Shown: positions 6,400-8,140 of the stretch, piece by piece
How the letters are laid out: each line of letters starts with the position of its first letter
How positions within the stretch are numbered: position 1 is the first letter of the stretch
Source of the DNA: an uncultured Hungatella sp.
GTDB lineage: Bacteria; Bacillota; Clostridia; Lachnospirales; Lachnospiraceae
Length of the DNA: 8,140 nt
Assembly: GCA_910588325.1 (NCBI GenBank)
Contig: CAJUPP010000106.1
Coordinates: 1-8,140, forward strand
Reading direction: 5' to 3'
Position numbers and translations under genes: made by a program
The notes under the pieces: generated by a model
What the model was told of the DNA's origin: nothing
The model's database searches: none
Seen by the model: only the letters and a program-made list of their open reading frames with translations

Positions 6400-7293
6400 T
6401 TACCTAATCCCTGCTTTCTTACATTCCTCCAGCACCTTCTTGATCGCTATGATCCCCTCATTAGAAATGAAGCTAAATGGGCTACGGCATTTTCCCACAG
6501 GATAACCTGACAATTCCACTGCTGCCTTTACTATGGTATTGGGATTCCCATATCGGAAAGTATCCCGAAAGCTACGGATTGCATCCTGAGCTTTCTTTGC
6601 CTCATCCATATTCCCTTTCACAAATTCTTCATAGATGGCCACCATATTTTGGGGAAACACATTGGCACATCCTGATATTCCTCCCACTCCTCCTGCCAAC
6701 AGATTCCACAAAATCAGGGAATCATTACCAGAGAGTACCGCAAAATCCTTATTCCTTGTCCTTTCGATATATTGGAGCATATTATCAAAATTACCGCTGC
6801 TGTCCTTTACGCCCACAATATTGTCAATCCCCGACAACTTTTCCACTGTGGCCGGCGCCAAGGCATTCCCGGTTCTGGCTGGAATATTATACAATACGAT
6901 AGGTAAGCTCACCGTCTCTGCCACTCTTTTATAATGGAGATACAGTTCTTCCTGGGAAGTTGCCGCAAAAGACGGAGTGATAATAGAAAGGATATCTGCG
7001 CCCATCTTTTCCGCCATCTGACTCATCTGGATAGTATCCTTTGTGGAAATGCAACCCGTTCCCGCATAGACAGGCACTCTTTTAGCTACTGTTTTTATGA
7101 CAACAGACAGAACAATCTCCTTTTCATCCTCATTCAGTATATAGCCCTCGCCGTTTGTTCCAAAAGCAAATATTCCATGTACACCAGCCTCTATAAGCCT
7201 GTCCACCTGATTTGCCAGTTCGTGTTCATTGATTGATTCATCCTCATTCATTGGTGTAATTATCGGAGGGATAATTCCTTTTATCTCTTTCAT
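6400..7293 (-). CDS. DapA/NanA-superfamily lyase (class I aldolase), not a true dihydrodipicolinate synthase
   Basis: This 297-residue TIM-barrel protein of the pyruvate-dependent class I aldolase superfamily carries the Schiff-base lysine in GVKDSSG (Lys163), the catalytic tyrosine in YNIPARTG (Tyr135) and the carboxylate-binding Arg140. By direct offset from E. coli DapA (+2), Thr44 is kept (Thr46), but Thr45 is Asn47 (GTNGEG) and Tyr107 is Phe109 (ITPSFAATSQEE). The Thr-Tyr-Tyr proton relay of dihydrodipicolinate synthase is thus broken. This points to a catabolic aldolase or dehydratase for a 2-keto-3-deoxy acid or related compound that gives or uses pyruvate. PARTG is unlike the ALSG-type segment of sialate lyase, so it is probably not NanA. 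The ATG at 7293 (MKEIKGIIPP) fits the family start and has AGAGG 4 nt upstream; the ATG at 7305 would add four residues and has a weaker site. It lies 81 nt after the dehydrogenase gene. Confidence 0.88.
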   Translation of the reverse strand: MKEIKGIIPPIITPMNEDESINEHELANQVDRLIEAGVHGIFAFGTNGEGYILNEDEKEIVLSVVIKTVAKRVPVYAGTGCISTKDTIQMSQMAEKMGADILSIITPSFAATSQEELYLHYKRVAETVSLPIVLYNIPARTGNALAPATVEKLSGIDNIVGVKDSSGNFDNMLQYIERTRNKDFAVLSGNDSLILWNLLAGGVGGISGCANVFPQNMVAIYEEFVKGNMDEAKKAQDAIRSFRDTFRYGNPNTIVKAAVELSGYPVGKCRSPFSFISNEGIIAIKKVLEECKKAGIR

Positions 7294-7374
7294 TCTTCCT
7301 CTCATTCTGCCCTATAAAGCGAACGTTCATTCACCCTTTTACTCTCATCTATGGCCGCATTTACTTTCTCAATC

Positions 7375-8140
7375 TCAATGTAGCACCTGCTGATATATCT
7401 TCCTCGCATCCTCCGGCGTAACTTTCTTCTTATTGTTTAACAGTAGTCTGGTCACTTGCATCCCGGCATCCACCAGTAAATCCAAATCTTCCGGTTCTAC
7501 TCCAAACTCGGTAAGGGATGTAGGTATTTTCAATTTTTGAAGAATCTCTTCCATCCTTCTAAGAACCGCATGCGCCTTCTCTTCTTCTTTGAACCTGGCC
7601 CCGTCATTATTCGTTCCTTCCCTCCATATTGCATCATAAATCCGGGACAACTCAGGAATACAAGTATCCATATTAAAGTGCATCACCGGCAGAAGCAGAA
7701 TCGCATTAGACACTCCATGGGCGATATGATATTTTCCGCCCAGAGGATAGGATAGCGCATGAACTGCTGTGGTACCTGATGCTGCTATAGCTACTCCTCC
7801 ATAGAAAGCAGCCCGCAACATATTGCTCTTAGCCTCCAAGGCATCTTGGTCCATACAAGCCCTTTCGATGTTTTCAAAGATCAGCCGTGCAGCTTCCAGA
7901 GCAAACAGATCACTAAATGGGTTAGCCTTATTGGAGGTAAAGCATTCCACTGCATGACACATTGCATCAACTCCGGTAGCAGCAGCAATGGAAAAAGGAA
8001 GCCTTTTGATCATTGTTCCATCCAGGATCACATAATCCGCTACCATCTCCGGATTAACAATCCCCACTTTCAGTTCCTTTTCCGGAACGGCAACAATACT
8101 GTTAGGCGTTGATTCCGCTCCTGTCCCTGCTGTGGTAGGA
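7375..8140 (-). CDS. Iron-containing alcohol dehydrogenase, C-terminal two thirds (partial at right edge)
   Basis: The frame is open to the right edge (first full codon ends at 8139) and stops at 7375, giving 254 residues. It starts in the conserved PTTAGTGAE motif, so about 130 N-terminal residues, including the nucleotide-binding part, lie outside the window. Metal ligands by analogy with FucO (Asp196, His200, His263, His277) are Asp58 and His62 in GVDAMCHAVE, then His127 and His141 in HALSYPLGGKYHIAHG (visible-part numbering). The 4- and 14-residue spacings are identical to FucO. All four are present, so the enzyme should be active. Family members interconvert alcohols or hydroxy acids and aldehydes or ketones with NAD(P). 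Here the context suggests oxidation or reduction of an acid-sugar intermediate. The C terminus TPEDARKIYQQVLH is normal and complete. The operon's promoter and any regulator are presumably further right. Confidence 0.92.
   Translation of the reverse strand, partial: PTTAGTGAESTPNSIVAVPEKELKVGIVNPEMVADYVILDGTMIKRLPFSIAAATGVDAMCHAVECFTSNKANPFSDLFALEAARLIFENIERACMDQDALEAKSNMLRAAFYGGVAIAASGTTAVHALSYPLGGKYHIAHGVSNAILLLPVMHFNMDTCIPELSRIYDAIWREGTNNDGARFKEEEKAHAVLRRMEEILQKLKIPTSLTEFGVEPEDLDLLVDAGMQVTRLLLNNKKKVTPEDARKIYQQVLH

Noticed and set aside
6400..7293. Naming the lyase dapA or nanA
   Set aside because: Residues Asn47 and Phe109 do not fit dihydrodipicolinate synthase, and PARTG does not fit sialate lyase. 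Only the superfamily can be supported.
7302..7409. 35-codon minus-strand open frame running out of the dehydrogenase gene in a shifted frame and ending in an ATGA overlap with the upstream ATG of the DapA-like gene
   Set aside because: The codons look protein-like, but its ATG directly abuts GGAGG with no spacing. The dehydrogenase already has a normal full C terminus in its own frame, and the length is within chance. I see no evidence of a frameshift.

Overview
The window looks like chromosomal DNA from an anaerobic Firmicute of the class Clostridia, most likely a gut Lachnospiraceae or a relative. This is inferred from the moderate GC content, the strong AAGGAGG-type ribosome binding sites, and the LplB/YtcP/LipO-type sugar importer with an iron-type alcohol dehydrogenase. 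No 16S or other taxonomic marker is present, so the placement is soft.

Layout. Positions 3-152 (+ strand) hold the last 49 codons of an ABC exporter ATPase, closed by a strong hairpin terminator at 181-219. Everything from 260 to the right edge lies on the - strand and reads right to left as one tight gene set. In transcription order these are: an iron-containing alcohol dehydrogenase (7375-8140, 5' end outside the window); a DapA/NanA-superfamily lyase (6400-7293); a PdxA2-type dehydrogenase (5246-6346); a 172-nt gap with small hairpins and a doubtful 29-codon ORF; a solute-binding lipoprotein (3382-5073); two sugar permeases (2342-3310 and 1449-2327); and a cytoplasmic four-Asp-box, neuraminidase-like beta-propeller protein (260-1414). 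No gene-free stretch exceeds 300 bases, and I see no RNA gene, CRISPR array, insertion sequence or transcriptional regulator.

How the genes may work together (inference). The lipoprotein and permeases import a glycan fragment or oligosaccharide, and a shared ATPase encoded elsewhere would power them. The signal-less Asp-box protein would release a terminal residue inside the cell. The alcohol dehydrogenase, the DapA-like aldolase and the PdxA2-like dehydrogenase would then degrade an acid-sugar product. The DapA-like protein lacks two residues of true dihydrodipicolinate synthase, and the PdxA protein is of the catabolic type rather than the vitamin B6 type. Neither lysine nor pyridoxine biosynthesis is therefore the likely role. 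The substrate is unknown, and this uncharacterised catabolic locus is the most interesting feature of the window.

Three start codons were set from ribosome binding sites rather than from the longest open frame: PdxA2 at 6346, the LplB-like permease at 3310 and the DapA-like lyase at 7293.
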